This document shows, one piece after another, positions 43,520 to 52,056 of a DNA stretch of 58,304 bases. Source of the DNA: Thermoleophilia bacterium. GTDB taxonomy: Bacteria > Actinomycetota > Thermoleophilia > Gaiellales > Gaiellaceae. The translations under genes were made by a program, and so were the position numbers. The stretch is from NCBI GenBank assembly GCA_009694305.1, contig SHVL01000010.1, positions 1 through 58,304 of the forward strand, read 5' to 3'. Position 1 is the first letter of the stretch, and the number at the start of each line of letters is the position of its first letter. The notes beneath the pieces are model-generated. The model was not told where the DNA came from, searched no databases, and saw only the letters and a list, made by a program, of their open reading frames with translations.

Positions 43520-43948
43520 TCAGTGCTCGAGCCACGCGAGCAACTGCCAGAACGGGTCGTTTGACGGAGGAACGAACGGCGGCTGACGGCGGCCCGAGCG
43601 GCGCTCCGCCCAGATGGCATATGACCGCAGCCGCTTCCCCAGGCGGCGACGCGTGGCGTCGGTTGGTGTGACGAGCGCCGTTGCCAGGGCGAAACGCCAA
43701 GCAGCCTCCTCGCTTTCGAGACGACGCCCGCTGCGGCCCGCCCCGACGAGATGGCCGATCTCGTGGAGCGCGATGAAGTAGCTCACCTGGCCGCGAACCG
43801 GAGGGACGCGGATCTCGAGCCGACGCTCGCGACGACCGTCACGGTGGCGAACGCTGATCACGACCGCGCGGCCCCTGCCCCCGACCCGCCGGATGCCGTG
43901 AGCCACGCAGAGGTCGTCGATGTGGAGGTCGAGAGTGTAGGGCTGCAT
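43520..43948 (-). CDS. ImmA/IrrE-type zinc metallopeptidase
   Basis: A 142-aa protein with the zinc motif HEIGHL near 72-77 in FIALHEIGHLVGAG and a downstream EEAAWRFA helix carrying the third ligand Glu, the ImmA/IrrE layout. Such peptidases cleave repressors in stress or mobile-element control, but no HTH partner gene is adjacent. ATG 43948 gives MQPYTLDLHIDDLC. The C-terminal third is Arg-rich. Confidence 0.75.
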   Translation of the reverse strand: MQPYTLDLHIDDLCVAHGIRRVGGRGRAVVISVRHRDGRRERRLEIRVPPVRGQVSYFIALHEIGHLVGAGRSGRRLESEEAAWRFALATALVTPTDATRRRLGKRLRSYAIWAERRSGRRQPPFVPPSNDPFWQLLAWLEH

Positions 43949-43990
43949 CGCGCGAGCGTAGTCCGTCCACTGGAGGTCACAAGCGCGGCG

Positions 43991-44016
43991 GGAGGGAGCA
44001 TCCTGACGCTCCCTCC
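43991..44016 (-). terminator. Hairpin downstream of dnaE
   Basis: GGAGGGAGC and GCTCCCTCC are perfect 9-bp arms (43991-43999, 44008-44016) around 8 nt, 43 bp past the dnaE stop and upstream of the peptidase gene on the same strand. No U-tract. Confidence 0.5.
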
Positions 44017-44058
44017 TGTGCGTACACGCGCCCACGTGCGCGCTCCCCGGAGACGCCT

Positions 44059-47000
44059 CTAGATGACCGATGCCTCACCGAGCAACGCCTTCGCCTCTGC
44101 GATGAAGTCCGAATCCGCCTGCACGCGGTAGCCGGGGCCGAGCGCGAGGGTTCGCGCACCCATCGATGTCTCGAGCGCAAGGTAGACGGGTGAGTCGCCC
44201 GGGAATTCCCTGACGAGGCGGGCGAATTCAGCGATCACGCCCGCTTCGGCCTGGCGCGCGTCGATCGTGAACCGCACCTCGCGGCGCTCGGCCACGGCCT
44301 CGAACGGCGTCAGCTCGAGGGCGATCAGCTTCGTCTCGCCCGCCTGCTTGTGATCCACGCGCCCCTTGACGACGAGGATCCGGTCGGCGACGCACAGCTG
44401 CTGCACACTCGAATAGAGCGCAGAGAAGACGACGACCTCGGCCGAGCCGGTGGGATCCTCCAGCTGCAGGAACACCATCGGGTCACCCTTCTTCGTCGTC
44501 AGGTGCTTCACCGTCGAGATGATCCCACCCACCGCGACCACCTCGCCGTCACGCCGTCGCTCGAGCTCGCCGAGCGTCGCGTCGGTCTTGCGGCGCAACT
44601 GGTCGCGCACCGCGCTCAACGGATGCTCCGAGACGTAGAGACCGAGCGTTTCCTTCTCGAGCCGCAGCAGCTCGGCCTTCTCGAACTCGCTCGTAGCAAT
44701 CGGCGGATGGTGCTTGCGCGCCACCTCCGCCTCCGGCTCGCCGCCGCCGAAACCGAGGTCGAAGATCGACCCCTGCCCCGCAAGCCGGTCGGCCGCGAGC
44801 TTCTGCCCGTAGGAGAGCGCCTGCTCGAGCACCCCGAGCATCCCCATCCGCGAGGCCCCCGTCGAGTCGAGCGCACCGCACTTGACGAGCGATTCGAGCG
44901 CACGTTTGTTCACGACCTGTGGATCAACCCGCTCCGTGAACTCCCAGATCGTCGCGAAGGTACCGCCCTCCTTGCGCGCGGTGATGATCGCGCGCGCGGC
45001 GTTGTCGCCCACGTTCTTGACCGCGTTGAGGCCGAAGCGGATCTTGCCCTCGACGACGGCGAAGTCGGTGGCCGACTGGTTCACGTCGGGCGGCAGCACC
45101 TCGATTCCCATCTCGTCGCACGCATTCACGTAGATCGGCACCCGGTCCTTCGTGCTCATCACCGACGAGATCAACGCCGCCATGTACTCGCACGGATGGT
45201 GGGCCTTCAGCCAGGCGGTGCGGTAGGCGATCAGTGCATAACAGACCGAATGGGCCTTGTTGAAGGAGTAGTCCTGCGAGGACTCCATATCCTTCCAGAG
45301 CTGATTCGCTACCGAAGGCGTCACGTTGTTGGCAGCGCAGCCGTCGAGGAACTTGCCCTTCAGCGATGCCATCAGCTCGTGCATTTTCTTGCCGATGGCG
45401 CGCCGCAGCGTCTCCGACTCGGCCGGAGTGAAGCCGGCCATCTGCTTCGCGATCATCATGTACTGCTCCTGGTAGATGCAGATCCCCTGCGAGTCGCTCG
45501 TGATCGCCTTCAGCCGCTCGTCGATGTAGGTGATCGGCTCGCGTCCGTTCTTGCGTGCCGCGTAGCTCGGGATGTACTGCATCGGCCCCGGCCGGTAGAG
45601 GGCGACGAGTGCGATCAGATCCTCGAACTCGGTTGGCTTCACCTGCCGCAATGCGTCGCGCATGCCCGAGGACTCGAACTGGAAGACACCGGCCGAGTCG
45701 GCCCGCGACAGCATCTCGTACACCTTGCGGTCGTCGAGCGGGATCGTGCCGATGTCGAGATTGCCGCCGATCAGCTCCACGGCCTTGTCGATCACGTCGA
45801 GGTTGCGCAGGCCGAGGAAGTCCATCTTCAGCAGGCCGAGCGCCTCGACGTTCTTCATCGAGACCTGCGTGACGATCTCCTGGTCGGCGCCCTTCTGCTG
45901 CAGCGGCACGACCTCGATCAGCGGTTGCGCACCGATCACGACGGCCGCTGCGTGGATCGAGTCGGCGCGGGTCAGGCCCTCGAGCGGCCGGGCGAGATCG
46001 ACGATCTCCTTTGCGACCGGGTCGTCCCTGACTGCGTTGGCAAGTTCCGAGCCCGACTTCAGCGCCTCCTCGAGCGTCTGGCCGGGGCCCTCTGGAATCA
46101 TCTTGGCCAGCCGGTCAACGGTGCCGTACGGAATGTCCAGCACCCGCCCGGCGTCACGTACAGCAGCCCGCGCCGCCATTGTCGAGAACGTGATGATCTG
46201 TGCCACACGGTCGCGCCCGTACTTCTCGGCGACGTAGTTGATCACGCGCTCCCGGCCCTCGACCGCGAAGTCGATGTCCATGTCGGGCATGTCCGTACGG
46301 GCCGGGTTGAGAAACCGCTCGAACAGGAGGCCGTAGCGGATCGGATCGACGTCCGTGATCCCGAGGCAGTAGGCGGCGAGCGAGCCGGCGGCGCTGCCGC
46401 GGCCCGGCCCGACCGAGACACCGTCGCGCCTGGCAAAGTCGATGAAGTCGGCGACGATCAGGAAGTAGTCGGCGAAGCCCATCTCGCGCACGGTCTTCAG
46501 CTCGAACTGGAGGCGCTCGGTCAGCTCGGGCGTAACCCTGTCGTAGCGCTTGGCGAGCCCTGCCTCACACAGCTCGACGAGGTAGTCGAACGCGTCGCGG
46601 CCGCCGGGGGTCGGAAACCTCGGCAACAGAACACGCTCGAGGTCGATTTCGACGTTGCAGCGGTCGGCAACCTCGAGCGTGCGGCGCATTGCGTCCTCGT
46701 GGCCGGGAAAATCGAGTGCCATCTCCTCGGGCGTCTTGAAGTAGAACTCGTTCGTCCCGAACTTCCAGTGCCCGGGGTTCTTCAACGTGTCGTTCGACTG
46801 GATGCAGAGAAGCGCCTCGTGAGGGTAGGCGTCGGTCGGGTCGAGATAGTGGACGTCACCGGTCGCGACGAGCGGCAGGCCCCGCTTGGCAGCGAGGCCG
46901 GGCAGCGCCTGGAACACCGGCTGCTGGATATCGAGGTGCCCGTTCTGGATCTCGACATAGGTGTTGTCGTGGCCGAAGATCTGCTCGAGCCGGTCGAGCT

Positions 47001-47460
47001 CCATCTCGGCATCGCCCATTCGCGCCTCGGAGATCGCCCTGGACACACGACCGGAGAGGCACCCGGAGAGTGCGATCAGGTCCGGCGCGTACTGCGACAG
47101 GAGCTCCCAGTCAACGCGCGGGCGGTAGTAGTAGCCCTCGAGGTAGCCGAGCGAGCAGAGCTTGATCAGATTCGCGTAGCCGGCGGTCGTCTCGGCGAGC
47201 AGCGTCAGGTGGGTGTTGTTCTTCGTCTGCTTCCACCGGTCGTCGGCCACGTACACCTCACACCCGATGATCGGCTTCACACCCTGTTCGCGAGCGGCCC
47301 TGTAGAGGTCGATGGCACCGGCGAGCGAGCCGTGGTCGGTAAGTGAGACGGCCGGCATCTCGAGTCGCGCGGCCTTGTCCACGAGCGCCGGGATCCTGCA
47401 CGCCCCGTCGAGAATCGAGAACTCGGAGTGAACATGGAGGTGAACGAACGGCGAAGACAT
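44059..47460 (-). CDS. dnaE: DNA polymerase III subunit alpha
   Basis: An 1133-aa replicative polymerase. The N-terminal PHP domain keeps HVHSEFSILDG (8-18) and LTDHGSLAG near 40. The polymerase core has GPGRGSAAGSL near 362 and the catalytic DMDIDF near 404, followed by YRPGPMQYIPSY near 625, a helix-hairpin-helix (PPDVNQSATDF) and a C-terminal OB fold. ATG 47460 gives the standard MSSPFVHLHVHSEFS start; the frame stays open for 850 bp upstream but that part is antisense to another gene. Confidence 0.97.
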   Translation of the reverse strand: MSSPFVHLHVHSEFSILDGACRIPALVDKAARLEMPAVSLTDHGSLAGAIDLYRAAREQGVKPIIGCEVYVADDRWKQTKNNTHLTLLAETTAGYANLIKLCSLGYLEGYYYRPRVDWELLSQYAPDLIALSGCLSGRVSRAISEARMGDAEMELDRLEQIFGHDNTYVEIQNGHLDIQQPVFQALPGLAAKRGLPLVATGDVHYLDPTDAYPHEALLCIQSNDTLKNPGHWKFGTNEFYFKTPEEMALDFPGHEDAMRRTLEVADRCNVEIDLERVLLPRFPTPGGRDAFDYLVELCEAGLAKRYDRVTPELTERLQFELKTVREMGFADYFLIVADFIDFARRDGVSVGPGRGSAAGSLAAYCLGITDVDPIRYGLLFERFLNPARTDMPDMDIDFAVEGRERVINYVAEKYGRDRVAQIITFSTMAARAAVRDAGRVLDIPYGTVDRLAKMIPEGPGQTLEEALKSGSELANAVRDDPVAKEIVDLARPLEGLTRADSIHAAAVVIGAQPLIEVVPLQQKGADQEIVTQVSMKNVEALGLLKMDFLGLRNLDVIDKAVELIGGNLDIGTIPLDDRKVYEMLSRADSAGVFQFESSGMRDALRQVKPTEFEDLIALVALYRPGPMQYIPSYAARKNGREPITYIDERLKAITSDSQGICIYQEQYMMIAKQMAGFTPAESETLRRAIGKKMHELMASLKGKFLDGCAANNVTPSVANQLWKDMESSQDYSFNKAHSVCYALIAYRTAWLKAHHPCEYMAALISSVMSTKDRVPIYVNACDEMGIEVLPPDVNQSATDFAVVEGKIRFGLNAVKNVGDNAARAIITARKEGGTFATIWEFTERVDPQVVNKRALESLVKCGALDSTGASRMGMLGVLEQALSYGQKLAADRLAGQGSIFDLGFGGGEPEAEVARKHHPPIATSEFEKAELLRLEKETLGLYVSEHPLSAVRDQLRRKTDATLGELERRRDGEVVAVGGIISTVKHLTTKKGDPMVFLQLEDPTGSAEVVVFSALYSSVQQLCVADRILVVKGRVDHKQAGETKLIALELTPFEAVAERREVRFTIDARQAEAGVIAEFARLVREFPGDSPVYLALETSMGARTLALGPGYRVQADSDFIAEAKALLGEASVI

Positions 47461-47664
47461 CGGGAGAGCCACTGTACCGTCGGCAGGTGACGGCACTCCT
47501 TGCTGTCTTTTGTCCGTGGCTCCGGGCGGAGGTGCACGGCCATCGAAGGTGTGTGCAGACACAGGGAAGCACGCGCACCGTGTCCGAACGAGGGATTGCC
47601 CCGTCGTACCGACCAACCGATGGCCTCCGGAGAGCATCAAACAAGCAGTGGAGGGAGAGCAAAC

Positions 47665-48390
47665 ATGAGACATCTTGCAAGCCTGTGCGGCGTTCTGTTC
47701 ACGGCCCTCGCCGTGACGGTGCCGGTGAGCCTCGCCGATGACAGCCCGATGACGGGCACAGGAGACAAGCCGGCCGTCAGGTGTGAGCGAACCATGCTTA
47801 CAGGGAAGATCGTGCGTGTCGAAACGGATGCGCTTGCGGTTGCGACGATTCGCCCCGGACGGGGTCGGTCTCTCGTCGTGCGGCTGACCGACGAGACCGT
47901 TGTACAGCAGGCCGGCGCGGTCGTGGATCGATCGGCCCTCGTACCCGGTAAGAGAGCCCGGTTCCTCGTCCGGGTCTGCAGGGGAGAGGGAAAGCGCCGC
48001 GTGACCGCCCGAATGATCGTTCTCGCCCGAGAGGACACAGGCCCCGCAGGTACGGGCGGCCCTCCGGAACCGAAGAGCCCCCGAGAGCCAGGCGACCCCA
48101 CGGCGACACCGAAACCGACCGAGGATGTCTGCGGCCGGACCGAGGGGGATGCCAGGGTTGTGGCGACCTCGCCATCGTCGATCACCGTGCTCACGAAGAC
48201 GGCCGAGGGTATCCGGGAACGGACGGCTACCGTCGATGGCGACACGGTCGTTCGCAAGAACGACGAGAGCGTGAGCGTCTCGGCCCTCAGGGCCGGCGAC
48301 TACGTCCACCTGAACGTCGTGATCTGCAAGTCGGGATCGTTGCGCGCCATGCGCATCCTCTTCCTGCGCTCCGCCGCAACACGGGTGTAG
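47665..48390 (+). CDS. Secreted protein with two DUF5666-like beta domains
   Basis: A 241-aa protein. Residues 1-23 are a signal peptide (MRHLASLCGVLFTALAVTVP, cleavage near SLA-DD). Two similar beta-rich modules follow: one from MLTGKIVRVETDALAV, one from DARVVATSPSSITVL, each ending with a TVVxxxxxxVxxSAL.xG pattern; a Pro/Thr linker joins them. The pattern resembles DUF5666/OB-like secreted proteins of unknown role. ATG 47665 follows GGAGGGAG. The 204-bp gap to dnaE holds the divergent promoters; I see no other element there. Confidence 0.75.
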   Translation: MRHLASLCGVLFTALAVTVPVSLADDSPMTGTGDKPAVRCERTMLTGKIVRVETDALAVATIRPGRGRSLVVRLTDETVVQQAGAVVDRSALVPGKRARFLVRVCRGEGKRRVTARMIVLAREDTGPAGTGGPPEPKSPREPGDPTATPKPTEDVCGRTEGDARVVATSPSSITVLTKTAEGIRERTATVDGDTVVRKNDESVSVSALRAGDYVHLNVVICKSGSLRAMRILFLRSAATRV

Positions 48391-48404
48391 CCGAGCCGGC
48401 AGCG

Positions 48405-48434
48405 GAGGTACGGCCCGGGAGCGGGTCGTACCTC
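48405..48434. terminator. 12-bp-stem hairpin between convergent genes
   Basis: GAGGTACGGCCC and GGGTCGTACCTC pair over 12 positions (one G-T) around a 6-nt loop, 14 bp past the secreted-protein gene and 25 bp before the convergent yceH stop. Likely a shared end-of-transcript structure. Confidence 0.6.
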
Positions 48435-48459
48435 GTCGCCGGTACGAGCGTCTCCCGGT

Positions 48460-49071
48460 CTACAGGCCGAAGTCGGTGAGCGTCGCACGCAGGGCGGCCA
48501 CCTCGGCCTCGAGTGCTGCGACCCGCTCCTCGAGAGGATCGCGGGCCAGTACCGGCCGCAGCGCGCCGGCCTCTGCCTGGTCGTCCACCTCGTCGCCGAG
48601 CAGCTGCGCGTAGCGCTCCTCCTTCTGGCCTGGACGCCGTTCGAGGCGAACGACGAGCGCGCGGACGACCAGCCGCTCGAGGGTCTCCTCCACCTCTGCC
48701 AACTCGCCGAATGCGTGCAACCGGTCTGTGCGCTGCTTCAGCTCACCGGGTGTCTGCGGCCCCCGAAGCATGAGCACGCAGAGGATCGAGACCTCGTCGT
48801 CGGCAAGCTCAAGGGTCTCCTGTACGAGCTGGCGGTACTTGACCGTGCGACTGCTCTGCCCCGAGGCGACTCGGGTCCACTCCTTGCGCCAGAGCCGTTG
48901 CAGCGCGTCCCGGATCTCCTCTTCGCCGAGTTCGACGACGGGGTCGCGGTTCGTCGCCTGATTACACGCGAGTCGCAACGAGTTGAGGGTCAGCGGATAC
49001 GTATCGGGTGTCGTCCGCTGCTTCTCGATCAAGCAGCCGAGAACCCGTATCTCGACGGAGTCTGCGTCCAC
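48460..49071 (-). CDS. YceH/DUF480 family protein
   Basis: A 203-aa protein with the DUF480 signature: EIRVLGCLIEKQRTTPDTYPLTLNSLRLACNQATNRDPVVE at the N-terminus and LMLRGPQTPGELKQR near 103. The fold is a tandem winged helix; function is unknown, with some links to outer surface or motility genes elsewhere. The C-terminal DPLEERVAALEAEVAALRA is a short coiled coil. It starts at GTG 49071, divergent from the DUF2237 gene. Confidence 0.9.
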   Translation of the reverse strand: MDADSVEIRVLGCLIEKQRTTPDTYPLTLNSLRLACNQATNRDPVVELGEEEIRDALQRLWRKEWTRVASGQSSRTVKYRQLVQETLELADDEVSILCVLMLRGPQTPGELKQRTDRLHAFGELAEVEETLERLVVRALVVRLERRPGQKEERYAQLLGDEVDDQAEAGALRPVLARDPLEERVAALEAEVAALRATLTDFGL

Positions 49072-49133
49072 GACGCCAGCCTATCGCGACGGTTGAGCAA
49101 GCACGCGCGTCAGCCGACCGGCAAAGTGGTGCC

Positions 49134-49508
49134 ATGCAGAAGGATCCAGATCGGAACGTTGTCGGCGGCGTACTCCTCCCGTGTTCGAGCGATCCCGTGA
49201 CGGGGTTCTTCCGGGACGGGTGCTGCTCGACGGGGCCAGAGGATCTCGGCAGCCATACGGTGTGTGCGGTGATGACGGAGGAGTTCCTGGCGTTCAGCCT
49301 GCAGACGGGAAACGATCTCTCCACCCCTCGCCCCGAGTGGGGATTTCCGGGCCTGAAGTCGGGAGATCACTGGTGCGTCTGCGCGCCACGGTGGCTCGAG
49401 GCCTACCACGCCGGTGTCGGCGCCCCCGTGGTTCTCGGCGCGACCCACGAGCGAGCGCTCGAGGCGGTGCCGATCGAGGCGCTGATCGAGCGCGCTACTG
49501 CTCCGTAG
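49134..49508 (+). CDS. DUF2237 family protein
   Basis: A 124-aa cysteine-rich cytoplasmic protein: RNVVGG, CSSDPVTGFFRDGCCSTGPEDLGSHTVCAVMT and GDHWCVCAPRWLEA are the conserved blocks. Function unknown. ATG 49134 gives MQKDPDRNVVGG; upstream frame is a shadow. Confidence 0.88.
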   Translation: MQKDPDRNVVGGVLLPCSSDPVTGFFRDGCCSTGPEDLGSHTVCAVMTEEFLAFSLQTGNDLSTPRPEWGFPGLKSGDHWCVCAPRWLEAYHAGVGAPVVLGATHERALEAVPIEALIERATAP

Positions 49509-49570
49509 CCGGATCACCATCACCCGGGTGGGGGAGACGGCCGGGTTCCCGCAGAGCCGATGCAAGTCTC

Positions 49571-50203
49571 ATGTTTGTCTATCAAGCAGACTCCGCAGCG
49601 CACTGCACCATCGAGACCTCACGTCTCCGTCTCGAGCCGTGGAACGACTCGCACTTCGATCGCTTCGCTTCGATGGCTCGCGATCCGGCCACCGGTCTCT
49701 CCACGAGGCGGAAGCGACTCGAGCCGGAGCACGTGACCGCCCTCCACGAGCAGTCACTCGCAACCTGGAAGGCCTACGGGTTCGGGAAGCGAGCCATCAT
49801 CGAGATCGAGACCGGCCTGTGGCTCGGGTACGTCGAACTGACACCCGGCAGACCGAACAGAGGCTCGCGCAACGAGGAGATCGAGCTCGGCTGCGTCGTC
49901 GCACCGTCGCGCGGGAGTGAAGGCATCGCGGTCGAGGCAACCCTGGCCGCCAGAGACGAGGCATTCCATCGCTGCCAGGCCGAGCAGTTGCTCGGCCTGC
50001 GCCGTGTCGAGGAAACCGCTACCGGGCGCGTGCTCGAGCGGGCGGGCTTTCGCCCGGTCTGCCTCTTCGAGCTCGAGGACGGGATCGTCGTCGAGGTCCT
50101 ACGCATCGAGCGCAGCGACTGGCTCGAGACGCCTGAGGGCCGCGTACGCCCGACCTTCGACTCCTACCGGACGGCAGGCACGGGCGGCCACGAGACACGC
50201 TAG
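49571..50203 (+). CDS. GNAT-family N-acetyltransferase (RimJ/RimL-like)
   Basis: A 210-aa acetyltransferase of the Acetyltransf_3 type: ETSRLRLEPWNDSHFDRFASM at the N-terminus, GYVELTP near 81, ELGCVVAPSRGSEGIAVEAT near 100 (acetyl-CoA loop, degenerate Q/RxxGxG/A) and VEETATGRVLERAGFRPV near 146. The substrate is unknown. ATG 49571 has no strong ribosome-binding site, so the start is less sure. Confidence 0.82.
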   Translation: MFVYQADSAAHCTIETSRLRLEPWNDSHFDRFASMARDPATGLSTRRKRLEPEHVTALHEQSLATWKAYGFGKRAIIEIETGLWLGYVELTPGRPNRGSRNEEIELGCVVAPSRGSEGIAVEATLAARDEAFHRCQAEQLLGLRRVEETATGRVLERAGFRPVCLFELEDGIVVEVLRIERSDWLETPEGRVRPTFDSYRTAGTGGHETR

Positions 50204-50214
50204 CCAGGTGGCTG

Positions 50215-50244
50215 TTGCCGACCGACGGCCGTCATCTGTAGGAT
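50215..50244 (+). promoter_or_regulatory. Promoter for the SAM-riboswitch transcript
   Basis: TTGCCG (50215-50220), an 18-bp spacer and TAGGAT (50239-50244). The predicted start near 50251 lies just before the riboswitch. Confidence 0.5.
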
Positions 50245-50269
50245 GGAAGTTCGGAAGCGGTCTCACCAC

Positions 50270-50363
50270 CGCTCTTCATCGAGAGAGGCCGAGAGTCCCG
50301 GCCCCGTGATGCCTCGGCAACCTGCCTCCGCGCAAGGTGCCACATCCGGGGTGATGTCGAGCG
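50270..50363 (+). promoter_or_regulatory. SAM-I (S-box) riboswitch
   Basis: The leader carries the S-box consensus: CTCTTCATCGAGAG, the G-rich AGGCCGAGAG, GATGCCTCGGCAACC and GCAAGGTGCCACATCC in order. The P1 helix is closed by CGCTC..CATC (50270-50280) with GATG..GAGCG (50353-50363). P1 ends 0-1 nt before AGGAGG (50365-50370), so SAM binding could mask the ribosome-binding site of the homocysteine methyltransferase directly. No terminator hairpin with U-tract follows, supporting translational control. Confidence 0.88.
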
Positions 50364-50373
50364 AGGAGGAGCG

Positions 50374-51261
50374 ATGACGACGACCGAGGCACGATCGTTC
50401 AACAGCCTGCTTGCCGCAGGACGCGTGCTGATAGCCGACGGGGCCACCGGCACGAACTACCAGACGATGGGCATGGAGCCCGGCCTCGCCCCCGAGGAGT
50501 GGCTCTTCGAGGCGCCCGAACGGGTCGTCGAACTGCATCGGGCGTTCATTGCCGCCGGCGCCGACATCGTACTCACCTGCACCTTCGGGGCGACGCCTTT
50601 GCGACTCACAGAGGGACCGCTCGCCGGGCGAACCCGCGAGGTCAACCTGCGTGCCGCCGAGCTCGCCCGCCAGGGCGCCGGTTCCGACCGGCTCGTTGCC
50701 GGGTCACTCGGTCCCACAGGTCAGCTGATCGAGCCGTACGGGCTCCTGAGCCGGGAGACTGCCGTGGCCGCGTATGCCGAGCAGGCACAGGCACTCCACG
50801 AAGGCGGCGTTGACCTGCTCGTCGTCGAGACGATCTTCGCCGTCGAGGAGGCAGTATGGGCCGTCGAGGGCGTGCAGAGCGCCTCCGACCTGCCGCTCGT
50901 CGTCTCGTTCAGCTTCGACATGGGCACCCGGACGATGATGGGGCTCCGCGCAACCGATGCCGTCGAGGCCGTCATCCCGCTCGGGGTCGCCGCCGTAGGA
51001 ACGAACTGTGGACGGTCGCTTGCCGACGCAGACCTCGTCGTCACCGAGATCCTTGCGGCCGCAGGAGACGTCCCTGTCTGGGTGAAGCCAAACGCCGGCG
51101 TGCCGAAGATCGTCGGTGCCGAGGTCGTGTACGAGGCGGGGCCCGAGATGCTGGCCGAACACGCCGCGCGCTACGTCGATCAGGGTGTGCGTATTGTCGG
51201 TGGCTGCTGCGGGTCAACTCCCGCGCACGTGGCAGCGATAGCCGCCGCTCTCGGGCGCTAG
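50374..51261 (+). CDS. Homocysteine S-methyltransferase family protein
   Basis: A 295-aa zinc-dependent methyltransferase of the BHMT/MetH N-terminal type. Substrate/zinc motifs: IADGATGTNYQ near 20, TNCGR near 210 (first zinc Cys) and GGCCGSTPAHV near 275 (two zinc Cys). It methylates homocysteine to methionine; the methyl donor (betaine, S-methylmethionine or other) is not told by sequence. A SAM-I riboswitch and AGGAGG precede ATG 50374, so it would be shut off when SAM is high. Confidence 0.9.
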   Translation: MTTTEARSFNSLLAAGRVLIADGATGTNYQTMGMEPGLAPEEWLFEAPERVVELHRAFIAAGADIVLTCTFGATPLRLTEGPLAGRTREVNLRAAELARQGAGSDRLVAGSLGPTGQLIEPYGLLSRETAVAAYAEQAQALHEGGVDLLVVETIFAVEEAVWAVEGVQSASDLPLVVSFSFDMGTRTMMGLRATDAVEAVIPLGVAAVGTNCGRSLADADLVVTEILAAAGDVPVWVKPNAGVPKIVGAEVVYEAGPEMLAEHAARYVDQGVRIVGGCCGSTPAHVAAIAAALGR

Positions 51262-51298
51262 AGGCGCATTCGAGAGCCGGAAGCGGGCACGCATTCTC

Positions 51299-51316
51299 GT
51301 CCGCCCGCAGGCGGAC
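51299..51316. terminator. Hairpin between convergent methyltransferase and cupin genes
   Basis: GTCCGCC-CGCA-GGCGGAC, a 7-bp perfect stem in the 57-bp gap between two convergent genes. No T-run. Confidence 0.45.
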
Positions 51317-51318
51317 GG

Positions 51319-52005
51319 TCAGCTACCCCCCGAGGCCTCACACTCGGCATTCGCGTAACCCGAGCGAAACGGGCGCGCGGCACCGGTGTGCTCGTCGAAG
51401 GTGTGACGCTCGACGCACCCCGTGTCGCTCGCGAGCAGGTGGATCGAGACCGAGGTCTCGGCGGAGGTCGTGCGTATCCGGTGGACATCGTCGGCCGGGG
51501 GAACGAGCACGTAGTAGTCGCCGGGAACGAGCGGCCGCCTGCGCGCCAGTTCGATCGCACCGTCCCCCGGCACGTAGAACTCCTCGTCCTGCGTCCCGGC
51601 GTACAGGCCGACGAGCCCCCAGGCGAGATGATCGTGAATCGGGGTCATGGAACCGGACGGGACAACGAGGCTGAAGAGACAGAGCGAGCGATCGGCCGAG
51701 CGAAAGAGGAGCCACTGGCCGATGCCTCCGCCCATCCTGCTGTCGGGCACATCCCGCTGAAACGTGAGAGGGAGCCAGTCGCGTTCTGTGAGCGCCTCCT
51801 CGAAGACGGGCCGCATGACCTCGCACGCGTCGGCAGCACTCGCCGATCGGTCGATCCTCTCCCTGACCGTGGCAACGAACTCGCGCACGAACGGCGTGTC
51901 GAGCACGAACTCGTCCGCGGCGAGCGGCGGCAGCCCGTGATGATCGTGCAGGTCACACACACAGTTCCTTGAGGTAGCGGCCGCAGGGCCCGACAGCCTC
52001 ATCAT
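51319..52005 (-). CDS. Cupin, cysteine-dioxygenase-like metalloenzyme
   Basis: A ~228-aa double-stranded beta-helix protein related to cysteine/thiol dioxygenases (COG5553-like). Iron ligands are suggested by PIHDHLAWGLVGLY and the later DDVHRI; GDYYVLVPPADDVHRI is typical. It may oxidise a small thiol such as cysteine or mercaptopropionate; substrate unproven. ATGs at 52014, 52005 and 52002 are possible; 52005 is placed best after GGGAG. It is divergent from the DMT transporter gene. Confidence 0.75.
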   Translation of the reverse strand: MMRLSGPAAATSRNCVCDLHDHHGLPPLAADEFVLDTPFVREFVATVRERIDRSASAADACEVMRPVFEEALTERDWLPLTFQRDVPDSRMGGGIGQWLLFRSADRSLCLFSLVVPSGSMTPIHDHLAWGLVGLYAGTQDEEFYVPGDGAIELARRRPLVPGDYYVLVPPADDVHRIRTTSAETSVSIHLLASDTGCVERHTFDEHTGAARPFRSGYANAECEASGGS

Positions 52006-52056
52006 ATCCGTCATCTCCCTGTGGGTGGCCGTCCTGCCGGCGGGTAGGGTCGGCGC

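Noticed and set aside
44350-47346. 998-codon open frame on the plus strand, antisense to dnaE
   Set aside because: Same reason; the dnaE frame has every expected motif and the antisense frame has none.
47461-48309. 283-codon upstream extension of the dnaE frame
   Set aside because: Not similar to PolC/DnaE N-termini and antisense to a plus-strand gene with signal peptide and ribosome-binding site; ATG 47460 gives the normal start.
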